From: Grifola frondosa
Taxonomy: Eukaryota; Basidiomycota; Agaricomycetes; Polyporales; Grifolaceae
Length of the DNA: 64,000 nucleotides
Direction of reading: 5' to 3'
NCBI GenBank assembly: GCA_001683735.1
Contig: LUGG01000017.1
Coordinates: forward strand, 62,001-126,000
Below the pieces are notes generated by a model that had not been told where the DNA came from, ran no database searches, and worked only from the letters and a program-made list of their open reading frames with translations. The stretch's first letter is position 1. Each line of letters begins with the position of its first letter. The translations under genes were made by a program, and so were the position numbers. This document shows positions 32,806 through 47,634 of this stretch, one piece after another.

Positions 32806-34963
32806 ATGGAGGAACCCATCTCCTCTGACAACCCATATTCTTCCGATCCTGTTCTTCCAAGCTTAATCAAACGCTTGTTTCCTCGGAGGTGCGAGCTCTC
32901 TGCTTCATCAACGAACTTATCTCATGATCTGGTACAGCATTCGGCAGGAGATCGAAGATGATCTAACCCGGCTCGGAAATGTGTTAGTTGATGGTGAGTA
33001 ATAAGTGTGGCGTTGTCCTTGGTTGCTCACCGTGTATCAGAAATACGACCCCTTTCTCCGTTGGTTCATCCCGCTTCGTTGGTCCAGTATGACCAATGGG
33101 GGCGACGCGTTGATGCGTTGCATACCTCAGAAGGGTGGAGAGAACTAGAGAAATTCGCAATCAAGGAAGGCTACGTGGCTATTGCTTATGAACGCAAGTA
33201 TCGCGAGTTCAGTAGGATACATATGTTTGCAAAGACGATGGTCATGACGGGCGATTGCCACGTTGTGAGTATTCTGTACACCGAATGAACCCTGCTGACG
33301 CTCACGACGATTTTGTGAAGCTCATGTGTCCCATGGGGATGACAGACGGTGCGACGAGAAGTAAGCTTCACGTATTTATCCTATTTCTCATCTCATAAAA
33401 GTTTTCTTGTTGTCAGTTCTCGAGCTTTGCGGGACGGATTTAATGAAGCAGCAAGTACTACCCAAATTGATGAGGTCCAAGCTCCTTGCATTCTTTATAT
33501 TCGTGTCTCTGACACCTGCCCATAAGTCGTGATCCCTCATCTGCATATCTCTCTGGGCAGTGGATGACCGAGGTAATTAGAACATTCCCTTATCCCTTTT
33601 CGGCGTGTTAATCGTACCTTAAAGCGTCCCGGAGGCTCTGATCTGTCACGCACAGAAACTTTCGCCGTTCCTGCGAATCGCGTCGAATCTGATCTAGGTA
33701 CTCCCTATATCCTGGAAGGTTTCAAGTGGTTTTCGAGCGCGGCCGAAGGGAATATGACTATGGCGTTGGCTCGTACCGGAGAGTTGTCTCAAGGCGCCCG
33801 CGGACTTTCGCTTTTCCTTGTCCCCCTTCGTTTACCGCCGTACTCATCCCCACTATCCAATGGTGTCCAGATGCACAGGCTCAAGAACAAGGTTGGCACT
33901 CATGGGGTGCCGACTGCTGAGCTCTCCCTCAACTCTACGCGGGGCTGGCTCATAGGACCTGTGAACCAAGGCATCAAGACGATCGCCCCGGTCCTTAACA
34001 TCACTCGAATCCATTCCGCCATTCACTTGGTCGGGAGCTTGCAGCGCTGCGTGGCCATCGCACGTTCATACGCGACTGTCCGTTCTGTCAATGGCGGGAC
34101 TACCCTGCTGCGAGACGTTCCTTTGCATATGGCGAGTATTGCTGAAGCGTCCCTCCTCTATCGCGCATTGGTGCATGTCACCTTTGGCGCCATCGAACTG
34201 CTCGGCAAGAGCGAAGTTGGAGCTGCGAGTGCAGATGAAGAAGCAAGATTGCGCCTCCTCACGCCCACAATCAAGGCGTATGCATCGCAGAAGGCATGCC
34301 CTGCGATGGAAGAAATGATGGGTGCACTAGGAGGGTTAGGATATATGGAGGAGGTCGGCATTGGAAGGCGAGTCCGCTGTATGCGCACATTAAGCTACCA
34401 CTCATCTTCATCTTGTCGTTTCAGGTTGATACGTGACAGCATGGTGGAAAGGATCTGGGAAGGTACAGTGAACATACTCTCGCTTGATCTGATTCGCGCC
34501 ACGAAGGAACAGAAGACCGTCGACAGCTTCGTTAAGGCAAGCGCCGTTTCCCGCATAGAATATTTCATAACTGACTTCGCCTGCAGTGGGCCAAGAGCCT
34601 CATAACTAATGCTGCGCCGCAGTTCTCCGGAAGAGCGCTGAGTACTCTGCGAGGCGCACTGGAAAAATCCCGTCGTACTTCAAACAGAGTATTCTTAATC
34701 CTCTGATGCCACGCCCAGTTCTCAACTACTTTGCGAGTATTGCATGCGCGCTCTATCTTCTAGAACATGCACAGTGGTCCGCAGGTAATCACGAGCCCAC
34801 GCGGGATATCGACGCAGAGGCGTTCAGACGATGGGTCGAGGAGGGTGATCTACAAATGAATGAGCAAGCGATCGCCGTCGCCATGAAGGATGGTGGTCTC
34901 AGGGTCAACTTGAATTTGGAGATGGTCTACGGGCCAGAGCCGCCCTTCTCCAGCAGGCTGTAG
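32806..34963 (+). CDS. acyl-CoA dehydrogenase, AidB-like
   Basis: A FAD enzyme that oxidises acyl-CoA to enoyl-CoA. Start at ATG 32,806 (MEEPISSDNPYSSDPV). Exons join cleanly through GT-AG introns: RQEIEDDLTRLGNVLVDEI; LVQYDQWGRRVDAL; YERKYREFSRIHMFA; CPMGMTDGATR; QWMTERPGGSD (FAD/substrate motif, about 33,560-33,640); GFKWFSSAAEGNM; KNKVGTHGVPTAEL; MGALGGLGYMEEVGIGR; and RDSMVERIWEGTVNI (about 34,430-34,475). The C-terminal exon has a frame change at an A5 run (34,663-34,667): ALEK then IPSYFKQSILNP, one A short. The protein then ends normally at TAG 34,961. AidB-type members act on fatty or branched acyl-CoAs. Next to the ligase, a step in side-chain shortening or desaturation is plausible. 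Confidence 0.85.
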
Positions 34964-36487
34964 GACTGCCTCTTGATAACTTGTGTTGTATTTGTAAGTC
35001 GACGGGAGGAACCTTTTGCATGTCATATTGGTCTCAATGGTACGATGTAGACGCTCTATTCGGCATGTCCGATGTCACCAACAAGTTTCAACGTAGATAT
35101 CCATGAACTCTAATCGAGAGATACGGGAGCCCTATCGTTATATTATCTAACCAAGGAGATAGTCTGATCGAACGTCAAGTTCCGATGACAGTGCAAGCAG
35201 CCGCAATTGAGCGCTAACACACAACCGCACGTAAAATGACAGACTGAACGCTGGGTGAGGAGAGAATGCCAAGAACGGAAAACAAATCTAACGATGCATT
35301 AAATTTACTCTGCGTCTATGTCAGCCTGAGCGACAACGGCAAATTGTTCAATCAGTAAGCGGTGACCTGGAAGCTTGATGCCACTGACAGGCACGGACGG
35401 AAGACATCGGCAGGTGGGATATATTACATGACACCTGTATCAGAAACTTCGATATATACCGATATTTGGATCCACACTATGGGCGGCCAGAAGGCGTCTA
35501 AGACCACATTTGCCGGGTTCTGCTGCTACGTGTAGCGGTCTCGGCTATGATGAAGGCTACAGGAGAACTGCTCTATCTCAAGAAGCATACGATTCATTCC
35601 GAACATTGGCATGATTTTTGTGACAGCACCCAGCGCTCCGCTTCTGTGTAAAACAGACTATGTAGCGGAATTCGGTCTCCCGACATCAGTATTATTTGTA
35701 TAGTGTACGGAAACGTGATATAAATTTGAGATATTCAATGCGCTAACAGAAGTACCAAAATGTGACCCGAACATATTGAAAATTCAGTGCGATAGCAGCG
35801 GTGAAGACTCATCTTTCGCAGCGCTATCAATCATTTTCTGAATGCAATTTCGGGAACTTGAAGGGGAAACATGATTATATTTGAAGCCGTAATAACGCTG
35901 CTCAGGACCATTTTCACACCGTACGTGATATTCTCATGAGCACAATCACTGTCTCTCACTGTCAGATGAGTCTGGCAACGGGTAACAACGGATTTCCGTT
36001 TTGAGATAGCGGGTCTGATGAGCAGTCGTCGATGAGCTTGTGAGAGACTGAACTAAACATGCGAAATGTCAGATGCTCAGTGCCACGCCAAATCAGGTTT
36101 GTTGTTCTGGCTCCCCGAGGTCGCTTATCTGCGCGAATGGATGAGATGCGCGCGCGGGCACCGATACCGCTGGCGTGGATGATACACTGTGGTCCACATC
36201 CTTCCTCCTGCGATAGTGTGCGTCGGCATTTGCCGGTAGTTCTCTACCGGTACACGTGGCGAGGTTGGACTTATGAGCTTGATTGGGTATCTGGTGTCGG
36301 TGCTGGCATAGTTGTGCTCTTTCGCGTCGAAGAATCTGTGTAAAGCATGTGCATTATGATTCCTATCACTTGACGATACTCAACAATTTCAGAAATAAAG
36401 ACTCAAGAGCATGACATATAGTACGTAATTCCCCGCGTGTACAACTATTTCTTTTCGATGGGCCGTTGTAACGAGACATACCATCCT
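34964..36487. other. long intergenic region, no gene recognised
   Basis: A/T-rich with scattered stops in all frames. A plus-strand frame of 94 codons at 36,059 is Arg-rich and matches nothing. It probably holds the 3' ends of the converging genes on both sides. Confidence 0.4.
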
Positions 36488-37663
36488 TCATATCATGGGA
36501 AACAGTACAACACTTTCGTCCCTCATGTCTGATACTATTTCGCGATGTATATCGACCTGAATCACGGCACCATCGGCAGTAAGACGCTGACCGTTGAGGA
36601 TATGTGGTGACAGAGTGCGCATTTCCAGGTCGTCTGTGGGCGTGTTTCGGTCCGCCATGCTCTGACCTAGACGCACAATGAGGAGGTCAAACGCAATGCC
36701 CGTAATCTGGACTAGCTATAGCGTTGAAAGTAAGCAAACATAGGCCGAAACATATGGCGTGAACTCACATCAGAGGAATTTATGTAGTCACCATTACTGC
36801 TCGTGACCGACGTCAGCAGGGTTACAAACGCTGCTACGGTATAGAGAAGTCCTGGTTCGATCACTACACGAATGATGAATGCCAATTTGTCTGGTCCGAC
36901 GAGGTAGGGTACTACTTGTCGGCGCACGTTCAAGAGGCGGAAAACAATCATAGCTGAAAACTCTTGTTGAGTATTTTATGACGAGCACCTGAAAAACATT
37001 GTACGTACACGTCGCAAAAACGTTCATCGACAAACTCAAAGAGATCTCGGCCTCAATGAAAGGTGCGAGCGCGATGGAGTTGATCGTAGTTGCTTTCGTT
37101 ATCGTGATCATGCGGTAGCCGATCACAATACTGCACGAAGCGGTTCCCAGCCATAGAAGACTGGGAAGGAGAATAAGTAGTAGACTTTTTTCGCATACGA
37201 TGAAACATCTGTAAAGCTGAGAACTTTCTATAAATCAAAATGGCGAGGCTTATGTATAATCTCGTACTAGAATCATGTCTCCGATAAACATCTGGGAGAG
37301 TAGGGAGATACTCTGATTGCCCATTAGAAGAATCAGCAGCGCAATTGAATCATTATTCATGAATGCTCTCACCGTCGCCACGTTCGTCCAGTTTGATATA
37401 TCATAAAACAATATGACACCTTTCCCGGGTGTTTATAAAGGCTTGAACGTTACCAATGGTGTGCATCGCGCTATAGAATACCCATTGATAGCCATGAACG
37501 AGGTAACAGCGATAAAAATCCACTCTAATAAGCTTCTCGCTCGCTTCCGTTCCTGAAACAGAAGAGACCGCATGGACATAGCAAAAGTTATGATGTGTAT
37601 GCCGCAGAGAATGTTTCCTGTCATCATAGCAATGAGATGCGCCTCAGGTAGGGAGATCGCCAT
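36488..37663 (-). CDS. seven-helix membrane protein of a basidiomycete-specific family
   Basis: Start at ATG 37,663, chosen because MAISLPEAHLIAMMTGNILCG begins a membrane segment in the usual way for this family (start shown as landmark). Helices can be read in successive exons: HIITFAMSMRSLLF; LLEWIFIAVTSFMAING; LLILLPSLLWLGTASCSIVIG; SLSLSMNVFATFMIVFRLL; and IEPGLLYTVAAFVTLLTSV, followed by SSNGDYINSS and a hydrophobic IAFDLLIVRLG. The hydrophilic tail (about 36,660-36,490) has DLEMRTLSP. Related proteins are multicopy in mushroom genomes and of unknown role. Receptor or transport functions are only guesses. It faces away from the halogenase and could belong to the cluster or only lie in it. 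Confidence 0.65.
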
Positions 37664-38197
37664 AGTACTAGCAACAGTGGGGGACGCTGCAGGTCTACAA
37701 GTGGACTGATATTTAAGACTGTCCCAGCCCACGAACTAGTTGCCTCACAAGACGTAAATATCCCGCTTCTTGGGCTTGAAAAAATAGGTATGAAAAACGT
37801 GGTTGATTGTTGCTGTTACTGCTGAAAGAAATTTAGATGAGAAGCAAGATGTGACGCATGCATAACAACACCCTGCGATCGAGCACTGCTTATGCATCAT
37901 GCACCCTAAATCCTAAGTGTCAAGCTGACTTGAGGACCCCAGCACCAGCATAAGGACCTATCGATCCGTATCGATATCAAAATTATTCCACATCAAAGAA
38001 GCTGCGTGTATCGTCCTGCCAGTATCATTTCACATGGGACATGTTTGATATCGTTATGAACGTGCATAAGATGAGCTCAAACCCCGAGTACGACAGCTAT
38101 GCAGAAGTCCCAACTCTCACCAAATCCGAAATTCTAGCTTGCTAATCTTGACCCCAAATCATTTGGGCCGTTCGTACAACTAAGGACAACTTGTTCT
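37664..38197. other. intergenic, no gene recognised
   Basis: A/T-rich; upstream region of the 7TM gene and downstream region of the MetE-like gene. Confidence 0.4.
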
Positions 38198-39973
38198 TCA
38201 TGTCCTAAAAGACCTGTCAGTCAATAAATAGCCTGCCGAAAGAGGTCGAAAAGACTTGACCTCATCCGTCACTCTCACATTGCCTTGGGAAGTGGATGAG
38301 AAACCACATTGTGGGCTGATGCATAGCCTAGTGACGGTGTTGAGTTGAAGACGAGACGAGAAATATGATGTGGTAGACGTACTGATTGAGTGCCTCAGCC
38401 AGAGTACAGGCGGCAGCTCCGCTCGCCACCATTCCTGCTGCGTCCAATACACGTTGACGAAGCATCTCGGGATCTTCCAGCTATATGTACATACATAATT
38501 TATCAAAACACGTTGATGGGTCTAGAATCTAGAATGTGTACGCACGTCCGGCTCCTTTGTAGTGACGACACCGAGGACAACGGTTTTATTTCGCGGCAGA
38601 TACTTCAAGGGTTCGAAACCACCTGCGCGCATGGTATCATACTCCAACTGTGAAGTCATTCAGAACATGTAGGGTAATTTGAAGCACAAATAAGGAACCT
38701 ACATAGTAACAGTCAACATCCACTTCATTGAACAGCTTGATCGCAATTCGATCGTAACCGCCTTGAGCAAAGAATCGACCATTCTAAGATTAAGAATTCA
38801 GTTTCGAAGTTTATTGTGCAGAAACTGATGGCATTACCGTGGAGTTTCCCCTGCACATGTGGATGCCTGCAGTCATGTCGCTAGGTCTGTCTTTGAGGCA
38901 TTTGTTGAGAATCTGGATGTAATAATCGAGCAGAGCTTCAGGATCGACGTCAGCCTGTCTCATTTTTCCTCCGAAATTCTCGTCACAGAAAAAGACGAGT
39001 ATCGGGTCGTCGATTTGTATGTTTCCTGGCAGTTGATAAATGAGATATAAGGAGAATGCGGAAGGAATGTATAGTCGACGCACGGCAGCCGCGAGAATAT
39101 AAGTCTTGAATTCCTCTTGATAAATCCTCACGACGTCAGCAAAATATTTCATCTGAATGAACGTGTCACAAATATAAGACATCTATGGCCAGAATGGGAT
39201 GGTCTTACCATCGTTAGCGTATACACCCTTGTCATAGGTATGCTTCCCATGGCGAAAATGGAACCATTCAGGTGTACATATGGTGACCTTCAAGCTGTGA
39301 ACATACTGACCGCTTCGTCAGATCTTTCGAGTGGTCCGAGAAAGCAAACATTCACCTCCGGCCCAGCAATATGCTTCAAACTGTCAAAGTCGTCCCCTAA
39401 TAAGGGCCTCGTGCGACGAAGTTTGTCCTAGATGTGAAATGATAGAATCCCACGCCCAATTACAAAAGACATTTAGGCTTATACCTTACAGATGAGTGTA
39501 ACTGGAAGCTTATTGGACATCACATAAGGCTTGTTTGGAGGAGAATGAACGAGCCTGTCCGTCGTGGGTGGTATAGGGACGTACAGTGAAGATATCCTCC
39601 GGTGCTATGAATGCAGAATGTCAGCAATATCATCGATTGACTCTGGACCGACTGACGGTTCTGAACCTCCTGAGTGCCCTCTAACTTGTCAAATATACCG
39701 TCAAAGAAGATATTCCTAATACTTGATGAGCCTAAGTACTGAACAGCCGAAAGCATCTGACCTTCTGAACTCGCCATCCGTCATGGTTTTCAAGCCTACG
39801 TCCTTTTGCAGCTGAACAATTTGTCGGATACACTGATCTTCACAAGCCCGCAGATCCTGAATCGTGCACTGTCCATCTTGGAATTCAGCCCTCGTTTGAA
39901 GAAGGATCGAAGGTCGCTTCAAAGAGCCAATATGTTCAGCGCGGAAGGGAGGGGAGATATGCATAGCAGACAT
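38198..39973 (-). CDS. MetE-like (cobalamin-independent methionine synthase C-terminal / UROD fold) protein
   Basis: Start at ATG 39,973 (MSAMHISPPFRAEHIGSLKRP in part), matching family openings with R-x-x-H-x-G-S. Exons give LKTMTDGEFRR, FFDGIFDKLEG, KLPVTLICKDKLRRTRP, YQEEFKTYILAAAVRRL, FFCDENFGG, GIHMCRGNST (about 38,860-38,830), DRIAIKLFNEVDVDCYYLEYD and FEPLKYLPRNKTVVLGVVTTK. The end has SPQCGFSSTSQGN. H-x-C in IHMC and the Cys in QCGF correspond to the zinc ligands that hold homocysteine in MetE. The protein is about one half of a full MetE, as in the fungal single-domain family. Role unproven: methyl transfer to a thiol is possible. It is divergent from the halogenase with about 0.9 kb between starts. 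Confidence 0.75.
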
Positions 39974-40047
39974 AGGGGAGGAATTGAACCGAAGGTCTGC
40001 ACGCTTATGAGACAGAAATCTGTTGCGCGACCTTACTAGAAATCCCG
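39973..40047 (-). other. degenerate tRNA-Met-like sequence at the MetE-like start
   Basis: On the minus strand TAGTAAGGTCG (40,038-40,028) is near the A box and GGTTCAATTCC (39,990-39,980) near the B box, 48 bases apart, with CTCATAA as a possible CAU anticodon loop. The T-stem and acceptor do not pair. It may be a tRNA relic or SINE head, or chance. Confidence 0.25.
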
Positions 40048-40825
40048 CCAAGATGTGGAGGGAAGAGAGGTCATCAGGGTACGTAAAGAAGCGTCGTTGA
40101 ATTGTGAACTTACCGTTTAGTTGGGAAGTTCAGACATTAATGATATATTGTTTCTAATTAGAGGTAACTCCAGATCAAACGATGCGTCCATGCGGTCACT
40201 GTGATTCGGCCGAATGCTTGTGGTTCGTGCTTGTCTGTTTTGGAACTTTTACCCGGAGTTAAAAGACTTTTTTGGGAAAGCTCCTAAGGGTTCGTTAAAG
40301 TTCAACGTTCAGCGCTCCGCGTCAAGTGCCCAGACGCCCAATAGGTGAGCGCTTGAGCGCTTGAGCTTCCATATCAACATTTCATTTCAATATTTGGGTC
40401 TCGGACGAGCTATCAGCGACGTCACAGATCATTGTCACACCTCTTCTCAAGGATCTTTTAGTATTAATTGAGTGATCTGGCCTCTAAAAATATGGCTCAG
40501 TTCGTGGTATATCTACGGGGAGACTAGATCTGTTATCTGTGAGTACAAGTCATCGTAGCGCAGCATGCCCATTCCCTAGCGGCTGTTGGGCCAGAACAGA
40601 AGGTCAACTCGAAGCGATAGCGATATCTGTGGAACACGCGCCGCTGATGAAGTCTCGACAGATCAAATATTTCAATGGAAAGAGTCATACTAGGTTATCC
40701 GAGTCGATGGCATACTCAGGGTCGCCGTCAGGACATGCCCACGGTCTCGCTCTCCGGTAAATATCGATGACTATTTTTTCTGAACATGCCAAAATTCAGT
40801 TTTCCCACCCGCGATTCTGGACAGA

Positions 40826-40833
40826 TGATATAA
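40826..40833 (+). promoter_or_regulatory. TATA-like element before halogenase
   Basis: GATATAAGG lies about 60 bases upstream of the halogenase ATG at 40,893, in a region shared with the divergent MetE-like gene. No operator is recognised. Confidence 0.35.
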
Positions 40834-40892
40834 GGTGAGCTGATATCTTCCAAGAAACACCACAACATACTCTCGCTCCATTACATTCTCAA

Positions 40893-43050
<2,158 letters not shown>

Positions 43051-44331
43051 TTTCTATCAGAGCTACGGGTAGATAAGTCGAAATTGCAGAAACGTTTGGT
43101 GGAACTTGTTCGCTTTCCTTCATTGAATATTTGTTGAGCGTTCGCCATTGAGCTATAACCAGACCCATCGCGGGACCCTTTCTGTTGTGTCTCCCTGTCA
43201 AAGTGCGCCCGATTCAGTCCCATGATCGATGTGGTTCAAGCAGTTGCACGAGGGAAAACATATTTCTGATGGCTCTGATTATGAGCGCAAGCCAGAAGGT
43301 CTTCAGCCTTGTTCCGATCATAGCGCTCAATTTCGTAACAGCTTACCTCATACTTCCAGAATATCAGTGGGGTCTTCGGATTCATATACAAACGTGAGAA
43401 TAACGCAGGAAGGATAGCAGATACCAAAACAGAGGAATTTTTTATCTGAGGCTGTAGGGACGTGACTTCGGAGCTTGTAAGCTTCTACACTAGTGCGTGC
43501 TTCTTCTGATATAGCGGCTTGCGGAACGTTGAAGAAAGCACCCAGTCTCCATCAGGAACAAAGCCTTTGTCAAATAGATGCAAACAGGCTTGGAAGTTGC
43601 CGAATGTTGGCGGGCCGCGAATGGAAAAAATACAAGTTCAGAAATTAATAATTATTTTAAGCAATCGTGACGCAGGCTGGCCGCCAGCTACCCGTTACAT
43701 TAGATCAGGCTATGATTACTGCGACCGTAGGCATCCGTCTTAAGGATAAGGTATGATGTATTCCCCTGCCTCAGGCGTGTGATGGATGATAGGTGAGCTT
43801 CCATCTAGCCGGAGGCTATCTATATCTGGAAAATCAGTCCTATATCACTGGGACCGAAATGTAACCATCTGAAGCGCGATGTATAGTCGGCCTCCATTCT
43901 CCGACTGAAGACACATCAATTGTAATGGAACGTTGTTTGCGGTGTCTGATACTCGTATCAATCGGACATGTCAAGCATTTAATCGGGAACCCTTCGCGCC
44001 ATGAAATGTTTGAGTTGCACATGCTAGTCACCTTCATCGCATGATCTAATTGTGCTTTGAAATGAAACAGTTCGTGATGTATTTCTCGGCCAACGTCGTA
44101 TTGACATGAGAAAGTGACATTCAGTAGGTTCGAGAAGTCCAGTGAAATGTCGGTATTATTTGTGGCCTTTCGGAGGAAACATGTCATGCCCTGTTTATGG
44201 GCCCCTAGTTTCGCATGCTACCTGCTACCTTCACAAGGAGACTTTCTCACATGGTGCGCACTTCGGTTAGATGATGTCACTACTTTTTAACTATTCTCAG
44301 GCTTAAAGTCGCCCATTAGTACAACTGGAGC
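43051..44331. other. region between halogenase and methyltransferase, no gene recognised
   Basis: Plus-strand coding-like scraps (about 43,229-43,745) and a minus-strand frame (44,187-43,840, Cys/His-containing) show no motif I know. A decayed gene is possible. Confidence 0.35.
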
Positions 44332-44340
44332 TATATATAT
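44332..44340 (+). promoter_or_regulatory. TATA box of methyltransferase gene
   Basis: TATATATAT starts about 60 bases before ATG 44,393, at a usual distance for a fungal core promoter. Confidence 0.5.
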
Positions 44341-44392
44341 TTCAGCCAAGACCACAACTGATCATGTTCATTGTCGTTCCCCTCCGACAGCA

Positions 44393-45417
44393 ATGCAAGC
44401 ACATGCCATAGACCCCGAACGCACCGCGACGACTATCATGAAGCCCATCGTGCACGTCGAGAGAAACTATCATTCCTTCGCTGGTGCTCAATACGTCCTC
44501 CCCTCGGATGATCCTGAAAGAGAGAGGTGTGTCTGCAGCGGTTAGCCGTAGAGCAGTGCCCTGATTTCTCATTCTTATACAGGCTCGCCCTCCAGCACAG
44601 CGTGCTGAAGAAGATGTTTGAGAACCGCATCATCATCCCTCCCATTTCGTTCGATACAGCAGACAAGATATTGGATAGCGGAACGGGTTCCGGTGAGCCA
44701 TTTTGAAGTCGCAACTGAAAGCTGTTAACTAGTCGTCAGGTATATTTCTTCTCGACCTAGTAGAGAACAAGACCGTCCCCGTGTCCGTGGTGTTACAAGG
44801 GTTGGACATCGAATCCCGTTTGTTCCCCCTTGAAGACCCCCGTGTCATATCTCGGGGCAACGTGCATTTCACTGTCGGCACTGTCACAAAGCTCCCAGAG
44901 GATTGGACGAACTCGTTTGCTCTGGTCCACCAGCGACTACTGATCGCTGCTCTACAAGCACACGAATGGGTGGAAGCTTGTTCAGAAATATATAGGGTTC
45001 TCACTCCAGGAGGGTGGGTGCAACTTGGGGAGGTCGGTTCGCCGAAGGCCGGTGTCGTAACGGAAAAACACTTGTCTCTGCTGCACACTCTGCTCACCGC
45101 AAAAGGTCTCCTTCGGGACATTGCGATCCACCTTCCGAAGATGTTGGAGACTGCGGGTTTCGTTGGTGTGTCCGTGGAGGAGCGGAAGGTTACGCTCGGT
45201 CGTTTGGGGGACAAGACGGCGTGGACGCGCGGAATAACTTCATGGGGTGTACAGAGGTATGAAAACCCCGATTCTGAAAGCTGGAGGACTGGGCTTCGTG
45301 CTGTCTGAAGCTGAGTTCGATGATCATATGGACGCGATGGAGAAGGAGTGGGATGATACGCCGGGAGCAGAGCTCAACTTCTTCATCGTTTACGCCCAAA
45401 AGCCGAGAGCTGAATAG
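44393..45417 (+). CDS. SAM-dependent methyltransferase, LaeA-like (UMTA-type)
   Basis: Start at ATG 44,393 (MQAHAIDPERTATTIMKP). Exon 1 carries NYHSFAGAQYVLPSDDPERER, where family members have Y-x-LP-x-D-x-x-E-x-x-R. Next are LALQHSVLKKMFENRI and motif I ILDSGTGSGIFLLDL (about 44,665-44,760), then LGLDIESRLFP-like LQGLDIESRLFP, FALVHQRLLIAAL, YRVLTPGGWVQLGEV, and GMKTPILKAGGLGF toward the end. Two one-base losses near 45,230 and at the G4 run 45,244-45,247 are needed to read WTRGNNFMGVYRGM. The end AQKPRAE is normal. Such enzymes act either on small molecules or as LaeA-like regulators; within this cluster a tailoring methyl transfer is the simpler guess. Confidence 0.75.
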
Positions 45418-45902
45418 TCGATTGAATGCGGATGTATCATAATCACCCAGTTACAGTGTATCTATTTGTCGTATTCCATAGTGTAAAGCAGTTAACTGGG
45501 TCAAGCGCGCGAGTTTGCGTCCAGTCCAGCGTAAGTACTCGGCGAGCAGAGCGCACTTGTTTCTCAACGAAATGGGTAAGATCCCTACAACTCATGCGTG
45601 CAACTCGCGCTGCTGAGGTGGCGCAAGCAAAATTGAGATTGAGCACATGACTTATGTATACCAACCTCACTATCCGTCGCACATTTATATGAATCAACAC
45701 CGCCAATACCACTGGGTCGCTGCATAATTCTTTACTGATCCCTGGAGCCTCTATCGCCTCACTCGCGTTCCGCAGCGCAACACTCAATGACGCTCAACGT
45801 AGCGCGCAGTGGGAACACGCCAGTGACCCTCAAGTTGGCGGCTTCAATGAGTTTCGTCCATTGCGTCTTGGTAAAGTTATATTAACAGCATAGTAGGCAG
45901 CT
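45418..45902. other. convergent intergenic region
   Basis: 3' ends of the plus-strand methyltransferase and minus-strand O-methyltransferase. No gene recognised. Confidence 0.4.
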
Positions 45903-47634
45903 TCAAATGAGATCCCCTACCAGTGTCCGCTCCTGGGAATTCAAGATACCCATAATGGCCAATGCTAGCCCTTGTTGCGTTTGCCCAGATGCGCCGAAGT
46001 CCCATGGAATATGATACGGGACGGACAACGCCTTATATTCATTTGTATCGCTGAGGTCATCTAGCGTGATGTATTCATTTGTATTGGAAGCAGGCGAACG
46101 TGTGATATTCTCCAATATCAAAACCTTGGACTGTAGAATGGGACGGCATCAGCGCAAATGCCAAATGCACATAGCCATAGCCAGCAAGAAGTACCTTTGG
46201 GCCCACTGCCTTAGCAATCTGTGTGAGGATTTCGATCTGACAGATGTCAGTCACAAATACCTCACACGACGTTCAGCCTACTTACCACCCTATCACCCGG
46301 CCAGTCATGTCTTCGCAAAAATGAAGTAAAAATATGCAGGTTCTAAGAAGAGATGGGACGCACAGGATGTGACGGAAAATGAAGCTATAGCCATCTCCAT
46401 GGTGAGGCATTGGCGTGAAGAAATCATGCGCCTCTACTGTAATCCGGCCACTCTCCAGCGCTCCAGGGATATGGGCTTTGACATTGGCTTCCGCACGAGA
46501 CACGACGCCTTCCAGGTCCTGAATTATGAACTTGTTAGATGGACACCTACGATTCTTGTGAGTACAAATTATTATATCAATATTCGTATACCCACACTTT
46601 CGAAAGAGCTATCGAAAACGCGCCCTGCCCGCCTCCGCAATCAACAAGAGTTTGAGTAGGAGGCAACGAGCGCCAGGGATAATCAGCGAGCACTCCCGGT
46701 GAGTAACAGTTGCCGATAGCCTGCATGGGTGGACATTTAGCACAGACATTAAGCACGAAATCAATGTGATTACCTGTACAGCGACTGCAAACTGTTTTCT
46801 GGCAGTGGGTGCTGTTCGAGCCACTGAAACATCGAAAGGCGGGTGTCATTGGCAAGTTGAAACGCTGTTTCTGAAGCGGATTGGGAGTGTCTCCAATCTT
46901 TGTGGGTGATCCAATCTTGCAACACAGCAGAAACCTGGGCCTCCCGCGGAAACCTGTTGACAAAGTATTGAGTTTGAATTCAGAATCGTGCGCAGAAACA
47001 TACTCCGCGCATGCTCGACCATCACGTCCTTCGACAAGTTCCAGTGCGGGACGGTTAAGTACAAATACTGACTCTGTAGTCTCGCTGACCCATCCATTAG
47101 TGGACAAAAAGCGTAGGATTGTCGTCAATTTCCGGGGGTCTAAATCAAAGCGCTCTCCTAACTCGTCGGCATGAACACCCGCTGAAACATTCGGCAGACT
47201 TCCCATGTAATCTATGAGTCCTGTTGTGAGCAGGACATCAATGGATGCCGTATGATATGGTGCGAAGGATTGTTCGACCACCTTCTCGAATGGGAGTTGA
47301 ATGAGAATCTTGAGCTGCCCCTACATCGTACAAAACAAAGCTTGATAAAGGGATCATACGCAAAGAATGATTGAATACCGACGATGCATGCTGAAACATG
47401 GAGTAAACAAATTATGAAGTTCACTCAGAAGACAATAAACAGACCTATAGCAAGGCGGCGCGCTTCGAACAGACGTGGACTAGGCAAAAAGGATGGGTCA
47501 TCCATCGGATGCCGCTCAGCGGTGCGTGACGAAAGAGAAGGGAGTCCTCCGGCAGCCAACTCTTGTCGGATAGCATCGATAGATGTATTCATAAGAACTT
47601 GCAAGGTATCGAGTTCACTGCGCCCGGTGCCCAT
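45903..47634 (-). CDS. family-2 O-methyltransferase (COMT-like)
   Basis: Transfers a methyl group from SAM to a hydroxyl, usually on an aromatic. I place the start at ATG 47,634 (MGTGRSELDTLQVLMNT); an upstream exon to about 47,780 (MNSENSPQPP) is possible. Exons give SPRLFEARRLAIG, a winged-helix dimerisation part (SIDVLLTTGLIDYMG, LDPRKLTTILRFLSTNGWV), SMFQWLEQHPLPE, the SAM loop LVDCGGGQGAFSIAL (about 46,620-46,660), FIIQDLEGVV (acidic motif II), HDFFTPMP, and FRHILHDWPGD with the catalytic His-Asp (about 46,270-46,350). The C-terminal exon has LENITRSPASN and ends LNSQERTLVGDLI. Introns are 50-60 bases. It is convergent with the LaeA-like gene. With the halogenase nearby, O-methylation of a halogenated phenol is a reasonable guess. 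Confidence 0.85.
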
